The translations under genes were made by a program, and so were the position numbers. Positions 33,353 through 42,385 of a stretch of 64,000 nucleotides of DNA are shown one piece after another (the stretch's first letter is position 1; each line of letters begins with the position of its first letter). The stretch is from assembly GCA_965216225.1 (NCBI GenBank), contig CBDCFF010000020.1:17076-81075 (forward strand). Reading direction: 5' to 3'. Under the pieces are notes generated by a model. The model was not told where the DNA came from, ran no database searches, and saw only the letters and a program-made list of their open reading frames with translations. This DNA comes from 3107 sp965216225 (lineage in GTDB: Bacteria > Pseudomonadota > Alphaproteobacteria > Rhodobacterales > Rhodobacteraceae).

Positions 33353-34144
33353 ATGCAGGTCTTCCGCCAACTGGCGATCACGGCGGGCGCGCGGATCATG
33401 CAGATCTACAATACCGGCGATTTCGACGTGAAGGTCAAACCGGACCAAAGCCCGGTGACAGCGGCGGACGAGGCCGCCGATGCGCTGATCGCCGCCGGTC
33501 TTGCCGAGGCGTTTCCGGATATTCCCGCCGTGACCGAAGAACAGACCGCATCGCACGGACAGGGCGCGAATCGCTTCATCATCGTGGACCCCCTTGACGG
33601 CACCAGGGAATTCATCGGGCGGCGCGGCGATTTCACCGTCAATATCGCGCTGGTGGAAAATGGCGCACCCACACGCGGCGTGGTCTACGCACCGGCCAGG
33701 GAACGCCTTTTCATGACCCGCGCCGACGGTCGCACGATAGAGGAATACGCCCCGTTCAATCCCGCCATGCAAGGCGAAACGAAGGCCCTGCGTGTCACCG
33801 CCCCCGACAATGGATCGCTTGTGATCGTTGCGTCCCGATCCCATCGCGACCGGGCGACAGAGGAGTATATCGCCAGATACAGCGTCGCCGATTCGCGCAG
33901 CGCCGGTTCGTCACTGAAATTCTGCCTGGTGGCAAGCGGCGAGGCCGATCTTTACCCGCGGCTTGGCCGGACCATGGAATGGGACACCGCAGCGGGCGAC
34001 GCGGTGCTGCGCGGCGCGGGCGGGCGGGTCGTGCGCCTTGACGATCACACGCCCCTGACCTATGGTAAGCCCGGACATGAAAACCCGTTTTTCATTGCCT
34101 TCGCTCCGGGCGTCGAACTGGTGCGCGACCGATGCGCACGCTGA
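33353..34144 (+). CDS. cysQ: 3'(2'),5'-bisphosphate nucleotidase
   Basis: A 263-residue inositol-monophosphatase-fold enzyme. The lithium-sensitive phosphatase motifs are PVTAADEAADALI (about 35), VTEEQ (about 60), IIVDPLDGTREFIGRRGDFT (about 77) and EWDTAAGDAVL (about 208). It removes 3'-phosphoadenosine phosphate (PAP), the by-product of sulfation by PAPS. The frame is open upstream; a CTG at 33335 (LEHDRLMQVF) with a purine-rich stretch before it may be the true start. It overlaps kdsB by 13 bases. The sulfotransferase 7 kb downstream gives it a clear local use. Confidence 0.9.
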   Translation: MQVFRQLAITAGARIMQIYNTGDFDVKVKPDQSPVTAADEAADALIAAGLAEAFPDIPAVTEEQTASHGQGANRFIIVDPLDGTREFIGRRGDFTVNIALVENGAPTRGVVYAPARERLFMTRADGRTIEEYAPFNPAMQGETKALRVTAPDNGSLVIVASRSHRDRATEEYIARYSVADSRSAGSSLKFCLVASGEADLYPRLGRTMEWDTAAGDAVLRGAGGRVVRLDDHTPLTYGKPGHENPFFIAFAPGVELVRDRCAR

Positions 34145-34932
34145 TCGTCATTCCGGCCCGCCATGCCTCCAGCCGCTATCCCGGCAAACCGCTGGTGATG
34201 CTGCGCGGCGCGGGCGGGCAGGCCCGGTCACTGATAGAGCGCAGCTGGCAGGCGGCCAGAGCCGTGCCGGGCGTCGCCCGCGTGGTCGTCGCGACCGATG
34301 ACGAGCGTATCCGCAGCCACGCCGAAGGCTTCGGGGCAGAGGTCGTGATGACCCCCGGCGCCTGCGCGAACGGCACCGAACGCTGCGCTGCCGTGCTCGA
34401 CGCGACCGGCGAGGCGCATGACATCATCGTCAACCTGCAAGGCGACGCCCCGCTGACCCCGCCACGGGCGATCACGGGAATCGTCGCAGGATTGGCTGCC
34501 GACCCCGGCGCCGACATGGCGACGCCGGTTCTGCGCTGCGACGCAGCGGCGCTGAACGGGTTTCTGGCCGACCGCCGGGCGGGGCGCGTCGGCGGCACGA
34601 TCGCGGTGTTCGATTCCAGGGGGTACGCGCTTTATTTCTCCAGGGAAGTCATTCCCCATACCGGGCAGACCTATGCCGGGGGCGATCCGACACCGGTCTT
34701 TCATCATGTCGGCGCCTATGCCTATCGGCCGGACGCGCTGCGCGCCTATGCTGGCTGGAAACCCGGCCCGCTGGAGCGGCTGGAAGGTCTCGAACAGTTG
34801 CGGTTTCTCGAAAACGGCCGCACGATCCGCTGTGTCGAGATCAAAGCCCGCAGTGCGACGTTCCGGGAACTCAACAACCCGCAGGACGTGCCGCTGGTCG
34901 AGGCGGGGCTGGCGGATCTCGGAATTGAATGA
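34132..34932 (+). CDS. kdsB: 3-deoxy-manno-octulosonate cytidylyltransferase family protein
   Basis: A 266-residue nucleotidyltransferase. VIPARHASSRYPGKPLVMLR (about 6) is the nucleotide-binding signature; VVVATDDERI, NLQGDAPL and HHVGAYAYRPDAL follow. It activates Kdo with CTP for lipopolysaccharide or capsule synthesis. Canonical KdsB reads QGDEP; here QGDAP, with Ala for the metal-near Glu, so either a divergent member or a relative acting on another sugar acid is possible. It overlaps cysQ. Confidence 0.85.
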   Translation: MRTLIVIPARHASSRYPGKPLVMLRGAGGQARSLIERSWQAARAVPGVARVVVATDDERIRSHAEGFGAEVVMTPGACANGTERCAAVLDATGEAHDIIVNLQGDAPLTPPRAITGIVAGLAADPGADMATPVLRCDAAALNGFLADRRAGRVGGTIAVFDSRGYALYFSREVIPHTGQTYAGGDPTPVFHHVGAYAYRPDALRAYAGWKPGPLERLEGLEQLRFLENGRTIRCVEIKARSATFRELNNPQDVPLVEAGLADLGIE

Positions 34933-35110
34933 CATGCGCCATGCGGCTTGTGCGCGCAGGGGCGCTGCAATCCCGTGTCTCCGGCAGTTCATCAATGCCG
35001 CGTTTTACCAATTGTGAAGTTACACGACTTACAAAAGCTGTCCGAAGCCGCGTCAAACCCCGAACATGTTTTGACGCCATGTTGCCCGAGGGTATGGTGA
35101 GAGTCTTCAG

Positions 35111-36016
35111 ATGTCCCGGAAAGTGACCAAGGCGATATTTCCCGTGGCAGGCATGGGAACACGTTTCCTGCCTGCAACCAAGGCGATCCCGAAAGAGATC
35201 ATGACACTGGTGGACCGGCCCCTGATCCAGTACGCGATCGACGAAGCGCGGGCCGCCGGAATCAGGGAATTCATCTTCGTCACCTCGCGCGGCAAGAACG
35301 CGTTGGAGGATTACTTCGACCGCGCGCCGGAACTGGAAGCCGCGCTGCGCGAACGGGGCAAGGACGATCTGCTCGGGGTTCTTGATGCGACCAATATGGA
35401 AAGCGGCGCCATCGCCTATATCCGCCAGCATTGCGCCATGGGTCTTGGTCACGCGGTCTGGTGCGCCCGCCGCCTAATCGGCGACGAACCCTTTGCCGTC
35501 ATCCTGCCCGATGATGTCATCGCGGCGGAAAAGCCCTGCCTTCAGCAGATGGTGGAAGCCCATGCCGAAACCGGCGGCAGCATGGTCGCCGCGATGGCGG
35601 TGCCGTACAGCCGGGTCTCTGCTTACGGGGTTCTTGATGTGCGCGAGGACATGGGCACGCACACGGGCGCGCTGGTCTCGGTCCGGGGCATGGTCGAAAA
35701 GCCGGACGTGGGCAATGCGCCATCCAATCTGGCGGTGATCGGGCGCTATATCCTGACGCCGGATGTCTTGCGGAACCTTGACAGCGCCCGGCCCGGCTCT
35801 GGTGGTGAAATCCAGTTGACGGACGCCATTGCCCGCGAACTGGAAGAAGGCCGCGACGTTCATGGCCTGCGCTTTCACGGCCAGCGTTTCGATTGCGGCT
35901 CGAAGGCCGGGTTCCTGCAAGCGACCGTCGCCTTCGGCCTTGGCCGCGACGACCTGCGCGACGACCTGTTCCGCTACCTGTCCGAAATCATGTCTGCCCA
36001 AGAGGCGGGCCAATAG
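35111..36016 (+). CDS. galU: UTP-glucose-1-phosphate uridylyltransferase
   Basis: A 301-residue enzyme. FPVAGMGTRFLPATKAIPKE (about 9) is the pyrophosphorylase signature; VDRPLIQYAIDEA, LPDDVI (metal-binding Asp) and GMVEKP follow. It makes UDP-glucose for surface polysaccharides. galE starts 14 bases after its stop, so the two enzymes supply UDP-glucose and UDP-galactose from one operon. Confidence 0.96.
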   Translation: MSRKVTKAIFPVAGMGTRFLPATKAIPKEIMTLVDRPLIQYAIDEARAAGIREFIFVTSRGKNALEDYFDRAPELEAALRERGKDDLLGVLDATNMESGAIAYIRQHCAMGLGHAVWCARRLIGDEPFAVILPDDVIAAEKPCLQQMVEAHAETGGSMVAAMAVPYSRVSAYGVLDVREDMGTHTGALVSVRGMVEKPDVGNAPSNLAVIGRYILTPDVLRNLDSARPGSGGEIQLTDAIARELEEGRDVHGLRFHGQRFDCGSKAGFLQATVAFGLGRDDLRDDLFRYLSEIMSAQEAGQ

Positions 36017-36030
36017 GCCGAGGGGCGGCG

Positions 36031-37014
36031 GTGCGGCACATTCTGGTCACGGGCGGCGCCGGATATGTCGGCGCACATGCCTGCAAGGCTCTGGCGACGG
36101 CGGGCCTTGTCCCCGTCGCGTTTGACAATCTCGGCGCCGGATGGTCCGACGCCGTAAAGTTCGGCCCGTTCGAGCGGGGCGACCTGCTGGACCGCGACCG
36201 CATTGACGAAGTTTTCCGCCGCTACACCCCCGAAGCCGTCATGCATTTTGCGGCGCTCACCGGGGTTGGCGAATCCATGCGAAAGCCGGGCCTCTACCGG
36301 CGCAACAATGTGGACGGATCGCTGAACCTGATCAAGGCGGCGGTCTCGGCGGACTGCCGCAATTTCGTGTTCTCCTCGACCTGCGCGATCTATGGCGATC
36401 AGGGCGGCGCGGTTCTGGACGAACAAAGCATACAGGCCCCGATCAGCCCCTATGCGGCCTCGAAACGCATGGTCGAGGACATGCTGGGGGATTTTGGCGC
36501 AAGCGACGGCCTGCGTCATGTCATTTTCCGCTACTTCAATGTCGCCGGCGCCGACCCCGACGCCGAAGTGGGGGAGTTTCACCGCCCCGAAACCCACCTG
36601 ATACCCCTGATCCTGGATGCGATGACGGGCAACCGTCCGGCATTGACCGTGCATGGCACGGATTACGGAACACCTGACGGCACCTGCATTCGCGACTATG
36701 TTCATGTCATGGATCTGGTGGACGCACATATCCTGGGCCTTGACCGGCTTCGGAACGGCGGCGGAAGCCGGGTCTTCAATCTGGGCACCGGGCGCGGATT
36801 TACCGTCCGGCAGGTAAGCGACCATTGCCAGGCCGTCACCGGACGGGCCGTCACCCTGACCGAAGGCCCCCGGCGAGAGGGCGATTGCGCGCGCCTCGTC
36901 TCGGGCGGCGCCCGCGCGACGCAAGAACTGGGCTGGACCCCGCACCGTTCGACATTGCCCACCATGATCGCGGATGCCTGGCGCTGGCACCGAACCGGCC
37001 ACTATGACCAATAG
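36031..37014 (+). CDS. galE: UDP-glucose 4-epimerase
   Basis: A 327-residue extended short-chain dehydrogenase. The GTG start is preceded by GAGGGG. TGGAGYVGAHACKAL is the NAD-binding motif. SSTCAIYGD and SPYAASKRMVEDML give the catalytic S/T and YxxxK; RYFNVAGADPDAEVGE and DGTCIRDYVHVMDLVDAHIL are GalE hallmarks. The usual SSSATVYG reads SSTCAIYG here. Its last codons overlap the start of the next glycosyltransferase. Confidence 0.93.
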   Translation: MRHILVTGGAGYVGAHACKALATAGLVPVAFDNLGAGWSDAVKFGPFERGDLLDRDRIDEVFRRYTPEAVMHFAALTGVGESMRKPGLYRRNNVDGSLNLIKAAVSADCRNFVFSSTCAIYGDQGGAVLDEQSIQAPISPYAASKRMVEDMLGDFGASDGLRHVIFRYFNVAGADPDAEVGEFHRPETHLIPLILDAMTGNRPALTVHGTDYGTPDGTCIRDYVHVMDLVDAHILGLDRLRNGGGSRVFNLGTGRGFTVRQVSDHCQAVTGRAVTLTEGPRREGDCARLVSGGARATQELGWTPHRSTLPTMIADAWRWHRTGHYDQ

Positions 37015-38083
37015 CCGGAAAGCGGCGCCGCTGCGGGCGTTACGGGGGCTGTGGACGGCCGGCCGAATGCGCTGGCGGCGGCGGCGCTTTCTGTTCCGGG
37101 CCGCGCGCAAACGCCGCCAACTGTCCGTGGCGCAGGATCGCACCGGCCGGATCCGGCCCGGCGACATTCTGTGCTTCGCCACCATTCGCAATGAGGCAAC
37201 CCGCCTGCCCTTCTTCCTGCGCCACTATCGCGGGATGGGCGTTTCGCATTTTCTGATCGTCGATAACGGCAGCGACGATGGCAGCGACGAATTGCTGCGC
37301 GAACAGCCGGATGTGTCGCTCTGGCGGACGCGGCACAGTTACAGGCTGTCGCGTTTCGGGATCGATTGGCTGACCTGGCTACAGATGCGCCATGGCCATG
37401 GCCACTGGTGCCTGACCGTGGACGCCGACGAACTGTTCGTGTTCCCGCATCATGACAGCCGCAGCCTTCGGGAACTCACCGGCTGGCTGGACGCGCACGG
37501 CATTGCATCCTTCGGCGCGCTGATGCTGGAGCTTTACCCGCGCGGCGCGCTGGCGCAGCGGCAATACCGCGCCGGACAGAACCCCGCGGAAATCCTGCAC
37601 TGGTTTGATGCAGACGGGTATCGGACCCGCTATCAGCGGGATTTGCGGAACTGGCTGATCCGGGGCGGTGTCCGGGAACGCATGTTCTTCGCCGCAGACC
37701 CGCAGCGCGCGCCCACCCTCAGCAAGATACCTCTGGTCAAATGGCATTGGCGCTATGCCTATGCCAGTTCCACCCATTCGATCCTGCCGCGCCGTCTGAA
37801 CACTGTCCGGACGGAACATGCCGGAACCCACCCGACCGGGATCCTGCTGCACACGAAGTTCCTGCATCTGATCGTGGCGAGGGCGCGCGAGGAAAAGGCC
37901 CGCAGGCAGCATTTTGCCAACAGCCGCCTTTATGATGATTACTATGACGCCCTGATCGCCAACCCCGGCTTCTGGCATCACGGCGCCGTGCGGTTCCGGG
38001 ATTGGCGGCAACTCGAATCGCTGGGCCTGATGTCGCGGGGCACATGGAGCCAGGATCAGGGCCGCCGGGAGAGCGAACCCTGA
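37004..38083 (+). CDS. family 2-type glycosyltransferase (first of two paralogues)
   Basis: A 359-residue protein with a basic N-terminus (RMRWRRRRFLFRAARKRR). Then comes a GT-A-like domain: CFATIRNEATRLPFFLRHYR (about 58), FLIVDNGSDDGSDELL (about 83), MRHGHGHWCLTVDADELFVF (about 127; DADE holds the metal-binding DxD). It belongs to the Glyco_tranf_2_4 group by look. The next gene is a clear paralogue. The start overlaps galE. The sugar donor is probably one of the UDP-hexoses made next door, which is inference. Confidence 0.8.
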   Translation: MTNSRKAAPLRALRGLWTAGRMRWRRRRFLFRAARKRRQLSVAQDRTGRIRPGDILCFATIRNEATRLPFFLRHYRGMGVSHFLIVDNGSDDGSDELLREQPDVSLWRTRHSYRLSRFGIDWLTWLQMRHGHGHWCLTVDADELFVFPHHDSRSLRELTGWLDAHGIASFGALMLELYPRGALAQRQYRAGQNPAEILHWFDADGYRTRYQRDLRNWLIRGGVRERMFFAADPQRAPTLSKIPLVKWHWRYAYASSTHSILPRRLNTVRTEHAGTHPTGILLHTKFLHLIVARAREEKARRQHFANSRLYDDYYDALIANPGFWHHGAVRFRDWRQLESLGLMSRGTWSQDQGRRESEP

Positions 38084-38247
38084 CCCCGTTTCGTCAACCT
38101 GCCCCGCTTGTCTGAACGAATCGCCTGCGCATCCTTCGGAAAAGACCGGGCAACGCCCTGAAACCGCGGCTGATAACGATCCGGGAAGGATTTGCGGCCA
38201 GACTTCGGACCCGACGCATATGTCATCCTGTCGGGGCAAAAGGCACA

Positions 38248-39258
38248 TTGGGCGCGATTACCTCATATCGGCTGCGGCTGGAGCGCCGCAAATGGCAGCT
38301 TCGGGCCTTGCGCAAACGCCGCGAACTGCACCCGGTCGTTGACCGGACAAGGCAGATCGGGCCAAGCGCCATCCTGTGTTTTTCGGTCATCCGGAACGAG
38401 ATGGTGCGCCTGCCCTATTTCCTGAAATATTACCGGGAACTGGGTGTCGATCACTTCATCGTCGTTGACAACGACAGCAACGACGGCGGGCGCGATTACC
38501 TTGCCGGACAGCGCGACACCTCGGTCTGGACGACGCCGCGAAGCTACAAAAAGGCCCATTTCGGCACCGATTGGCTGAACTGGCTGATGATGCGCCATGG
38601 CCATGGCCACTGGTCGCTGACGGTCGATGCCGATGAGTTTCTGGTCTACCCGTTCTGCGACACGCGCCCGCTCGGGGCGCTGACGGACCGGCTTGAAACC
38701 TTTGGCGTCCGGTCCCTTGGCACCATGCTTCTGGACATGTATCCCAAGGGTCCGGTCGGCGAACGGCGCTATGTCGCCGGTCAGAACCCGCTGGAAATCG
38801 CCGGTTGGTTCGACAGCGGCAACTACACGATCAGCCGCAATGACAGATACCGCAATCCGTGGATACAGGGCGGACCCCGCGCGCGCACGTTCTTTGCCGA
38901 TGCGCCGAAGATGGCCCCGGCGCTGAACAAGGTGCCGCTGGTCAGGTGGTGCCGGAGGCATGTTTACATCAACTCCACCCACATGCTGCTGCCGCGCGGG
39001 CTGAACCTTGTCCATGGCGCAACGGGCGCAGAGTCGGTTTCCGGCTGTCTGCTTCACGCCAAGTTCCTGGACACGTTCGCCGCCAAGGCGTCGGAAGAAC
39101 TGGGGCGCAGGCAGCACTATGCCGCCGGCCGCGAATACAGGGCCTATCACGACGCGATGCAGGACCGGTCCCGTCTCTGGTGCCGCTGGTCCGAAAAATA
39201 CATCAACTGGCGGCAACTGGAAATTCTTGGCCTGATGTCGAAAGGAAACTGGGCATGA
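38248..39258 (+). CDS. family 2-type glycosyltransferase (second paralogue)
   Basis: A 336-residue protein sharing with its upstream neighbour the whole plan: CFSVIRNEMVRLPYFLKYYR, FIVVDNDSNDGGRDYL, LMMRHGHGHWSLTVDADEFL, the AGQNP segment, the INSTHMLLPR segment and the ending NWRQLEILGLMSKGNWA. The pair arose by tandem duplication. The TTG start has a GGGGC-rich stretch before it; no ATG is near. The stop overlaps the next start (ATGA). About 164 bases separate it from its paralogue. Confidence 0.8.
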   Translation: MGAITSYRLRLERRKWQLRALRKRRELHPVVDRTRQIGPSAILCFSVIRNEMVRLPYFLKYYRELGVDHFIVVDNDSNDGGRDYLAGQRDTSVWTTPRSYKKAHFGTDWLNWLMMRHGHGHWSLTVDADEFLVYPFCDTRPLGALTDRLETFGVRSLGTMLLDMYPKGPVGERRYVAGQNPLEIAGWFDSGNYTISRNDRYRNPWIQGGPRARTFFADAPKMAPALNKVPLVRWCRRHVYINSTHMLLPRGLNLVHGATGAESVSGCLLHAKFLDTFAAKASEELGRRQHYAAGREYRAYHDAMQDRSRLWCRWSEKYINWRQLEILGLMSKGNWA

Positions 39259-40961
39259 GCGTCGGAATTGTCATGCTGGTCCACACCGCCCTGTGGCGCG
39301 CCGCCCGGGTTGCGCGGCACTGGGCGGAATCCGGCTGTCCGGTGGTCATTCATGTGGACAAAAGCGTCGGCAGGCAGGACCATCAGGCTTTCACACAAAA
39401 TCTGTCGGACCTTCCGAATATCGTCTTCAGCCCGCGCGGGCGCTGCGAATGGGGCGCCTTTTCCATCGTCGCGGCGACACAGGCGGCGTCGGAACTGATG
39501 CTGCACGGCTTCCCGGATGTGCGCCATGTCTGTCTGACCTCCGGCTCCTGCCTGCCGCTGCGCCCGGTCCCGGAACTGATCGACTATCTTGGCGAACGCC
39601 CGCGCACGGATTTCATCGAATCCGCCACCACCCGCGATGTGCGCTGGACAGTTGGCGGACTGGATCATGAACGCTTCACGCTGCACTTTCCCTTTTCGTG
39701 GAAAAAGCGCCGCGCCCTGTTTGACCGCTACATCCGCCTGCAACGGCTGATCGGACTCAGACGCCGGATTGCCGCCGGAATCGCGCCGCATATGGGATCG
39801 CAATGGTGGTGCCTGACCCGGCAGACCCTGTCAGCCATATTGCAGGATCCGGAGCGAAAGACCCGCGACCGCTATTTCAAAAAGGTCTGGATACCGGATG
39901 AAAGCTATTTTCAGACCCTGGCGCGGCTTTATTCGACCAATATCGAAAGCCGGTCGCTGACCCTTGCGAAATTCGACACGCAGGGCAGGCCGCATGTCTT
40001 CTACGATGATCACCTGCAACTCCTGCGGCGGTCGGATTGCTTTGTGGCGCGGAAAATCTGGCCCGGCGCGAACAGGCTCTATGATGCGTTCCTGAACGGA
40101 AAGGCCACGGGCGAACGCCGGGGCGAACCGGACCCCGGCCGCATCGGCCGCATCCTTGCCAAAGCCGTTGACCGCCCCGTCAACCGCCGCCCCGGCCTGT
40201 TCATGCAGGCCCGGTTTCCCCATGGCGGCCCGGATACGATGCCTGCCGCCCCCCCCTGTTCCGTCTTCGAAGGGTTCGCCGAGCTTTTGGTGAATTTTGA
40301 AGAATGGCTGAGCCGCGCCACCGGCGCCTGCGTCCACGGGCATCTCTTTGCGCCGGAACGGGCGGAATTCTGCGGCCGCCAGCCGTTTCGGCCCGGCGCG
40401 ATCCCGGATTCCGCGGCGCTGCGCGACTACAACCCCCGCGCGTTCCTGACGAACCTGATCTGGAACACACCCGCAGAGCATCAGTGCTTTCAGTTCGGCC
40501 CCCGCGACACACAGGATGTTTCCAGGGACATCGCCGCCGACCCGAACGCCCGGATTTCCGTCATCAGCGGCGCCTGGGCTGTGCCGCTGTTTCATTCCAA
40601 TGCCGATTTCGCCCATATCCGCAAACGTGCGGCGGAACTGCAAAGGATCGAAAGCCGACATCTGGACATCCTGCGCGCCTCGGACCGCAAGGCGCGGGTG
40701 CAAATCCGGTCGATGGCGGAATTCCTTGAAAACCCCATGAAACATCTGACCGAGGCGATTGACGGCATCGGTTCGCGCGGGCGCACGCACCTGACCGAAG
40801 CGCCGCGCATTGCCGATCTCGAAGGGTTCAGCCAATTCCTGCAAAACCTGAAAAACCAGGGGATGCACCCCTGTCTGACGGGCGACTTCCCCATCCGGCC
40901 AGGAATGCGCGCCGGCCCGGATGCGCCGCGCATACCCTACATCGTCGGCAGAAAGCGATGA
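39255..40961 (+). CDS. core-2/I-branching beta-1,6-N-acetylglucosaminyltransferase family protein (GT14-like) with extra C-terminal domain
   Basis: A 568-residue protein. The N-terminal half (about 1-270) shows IVMLVHTALWRAARVARHWA, VVIHVDKSV, RCEWGAFSIVAATQAASELM, CLTSGSCLPLRP and GSQWWCLTR with WIPDESYFQT, the GT14 pattern. The C-terminal half (about 300-568) is a different domain; similar two-domain proteins occur in Rhodobacteraceae, as I recall with DUF5927/5928-type tails. It overlaps both neighbours by four bases, so it is tightly co-translated with the sulfotransferase. Confidence 0.8.
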   Translation: MSVGIVMLVHTALWRAARVARHWAESGCPVVIHVDKSVGRQDHQAFTQNLSDLPNIVFSPRGRCEWGAFSIVAATQAASELMLHGFPDVRHVCLTSGSCLPLRPVPELIDYLGERPRTDFIESATTRDVRWTVGGLDHERFTLHFPFSWKKRRALFDRYIRLQRLIGLRRRIAAGIAPHMGSQWWCLTRQTLSAILQDPERKTRDRYFKKVWIPDESYFQTLARLYSTNIESRSLTLAKFDTQGRPHVFYDDHLQLLRRSDCFVARKIWPGANRLYDAFLNGKATGERRGEPDPGRIGRILAKAVDRPVNRRPGLFMQARFPHGGPDTMPAAPPCSVFEGFAELLVNFEEWLSRATGACVHGHLFAPERAEFCGRQPFRPGAIPDSAALRDYNPRAFLTNLIWNTPAEHQCFQFGPRDTQDVSRDIAADPNARISVISGAWAVPLFHSNADFAHIRKRAAELQRIESRHLDILRASDRKARVQIRSMAEFLENPMKHLTEAIDGIGSRGRTHLTEAPRIADLEGFSQFLQNLKNQGMHPCLTGDFPIRPGMRAGPDAPRIPYIVGRKR

Positions 40962-42385
40962 CGCCGCGCTTTGACTGTTTCGTCGTGCTTGCGGAAATGC
41001 GCACCGGGTCCAACCTTCTGGAAACCAATCTGAACGCATTGCCGGATGTGACCTGCCACGGAGAGGCGTTCAATCCGGGCTTTGCCGGATACCCCGGCAA
41101 GGCGGAGTTGCTGGGCTTCGACCTGCCCCGGCGGGAAGCGGACCCCGACGGCCTGCTGTCCGCCATCAGATCGCAGCCGGGGCTGAACGGATTCCGGTTT
41201 TTTCACGATCACGATCCCAGGGTGCTGGAAACCGTCATCGGCGATTCCCGCTGTGCAAAGATCATCCTGACCCGCAACCGCGCCGACAGCTATGTGTCCT
41301 GGAAGATCGCGCAACAGACAGGTCAATGGAAACTGACAAACGTAAAAAAGCGCCGATCCGCGCGCATCCGCTTTGACAGTGCAGAGTTCCGCGCGTTTCT
41401 GGAGCGGCGCACGACGTTTCAGGCCCGGATTCGCGCCGATTTGCAATATAGCGGCCAGACGGCGTTTCATCTCGATTACGAAGAACTTGTGGATGTCGGC
41501 ATTCTGAACGGGCTGGCCGGGTTTCTGGGGGCGAAACCGGTGCTGACATCCGTCCTGCACAGAACGAGGAAACAGAATCCCGCGCCGCTGTCCGAAAAAG
41601 TGATCAACTTTCGGGAAATGGAAAGAACGCTCGGCGCATTCGGCATGTTCGATGCCGACCGGACGCCCGTGGCGGAGCCGGAAAAAGGGCCGGGCGTTCC
41701 AAACCATGTCGCCTGTCCCCGGACCGCGCTGCTGTTCATGCCGACAGCGGGTCCGGCCACGCCTGCGGTCAGGGCATGGATGGCCGCCCTGGACAATGTC
41801 GCGCCGACAGGACTGCCCACCGGGTTCAGCCAGAAAAGCCTGCGGCAGTGGAAGCGCCGGCGCCCCGGCCACCGCAGCCTGACGGTGATCTGCCACCCGG
41901 CGGAACGCGCCCACTGGGCCTATTGCCAACTGTTGCGGGACATGCCCGAAAACGCGAAACTGCGCGCATGGCTGCACCGGAATTACGATCCGGCGCTGCC
42001 GGAACACCCGCCCGGCCCCGGCCATGACCGCGCCGCGCACCGTCTCGGGTTCCTGACGTTTCTGGATTTCCTGAGGGCCTGCCTGCGCGGTCAGACCGGG
42101 CTGACCCCGAGGCCCGAATGGACCAGCCAGTCGCAACTGGTTCAGGACATGTCCCGCTTTTGCTCGCCCGATGTCATCGTGCGTGGCGAACGGCTTCGGG
42201 AAGGTCTGAACCGGCTTTGCGCAGAGCTCGGCGTGACGCCGGGCGCCGACCCGCCCGTGACCGCCGGAACCTCCCTCGCCCTGGCCGATGTCCATGATGC
42301 AACGACCGAAGCCGCAGTAAAGGCGGCCTATCAGCGGGACTACATGATGTTCGGTTACGGCCCCTGGCGCGGTCACGCCGCCTGA
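40958..42385 (+). CDS. sulfotransferase family protein
   Basis: A 475-residue protein. The N-terminal PAPS-binding loop is VVLAEMRTGSNLLETNLNAL (about 9-28; Stf0/NodH-like). IILTRNRADSYVSWKIAQQT (about 93-115) is the 3'-phosphate-binding segment with Arg and Ser. The C-terminal 240 residues are not recognised and may be a second domain. It likely sulfates the glycan made by the adjacent transferases; cysQ at 33353 would remove the PAP formed. Its 3' end overlaps the convergent ptsN by 13 bases. Confidence 0.8.
   Translation: MTPRFDCFVVLAEMRTGSNLLETNLNALPDVTCHGEAFNPGFAGYPGKAELLGFDLPRREADPDGLLSAIRSQPGLNGFRFFHDHDPRVLETVIGDSRCAKIILTRNRADSYVSWKIAQQTGQWKLTNVKKRRSARIRFDSAEFRAFLERRTTFQARIRADLQYSGQTAFHLDYEELVDVGILNGLAGFLGAKPVLTSVLHRTRKQNPAPLSEKVINFREMERTLGAFGMFDADRTPVAEPEKGPGVPNHVACPRTALLFMPTAGPATPAVRAWMAALDNVAPTGLPTGFSQKSLRQWKRRRPGHRSLTVICHPAERAHWAYCQLLRDMPENAKLRAWLHRNYDPALPEHPPGPGHDRAAHRLGFLTFLDFLRACLRGQTGLTPRPEWTSQSQLVQDMSRFCSPDVIVRGERLREGLNRLCAELGVTPGADPPVTAGTSLALADVHDATTEAAVKAAYQRDYMMFGYGPWRGHAA

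Noticed and set aside
34933..35110. TTGACG at 35071 as a galU promoter
   Set aside because: The -35 word is good but no acceptable -10 lies at 16-18 bases; ATGGTG is too weak to list.
38084..38247. Possible missed small gene between the two glycosyltransferases
   Set aside because: No start with a ribosome-binding site and no conserved-looking frame; treated as a spacer left by the duplication.
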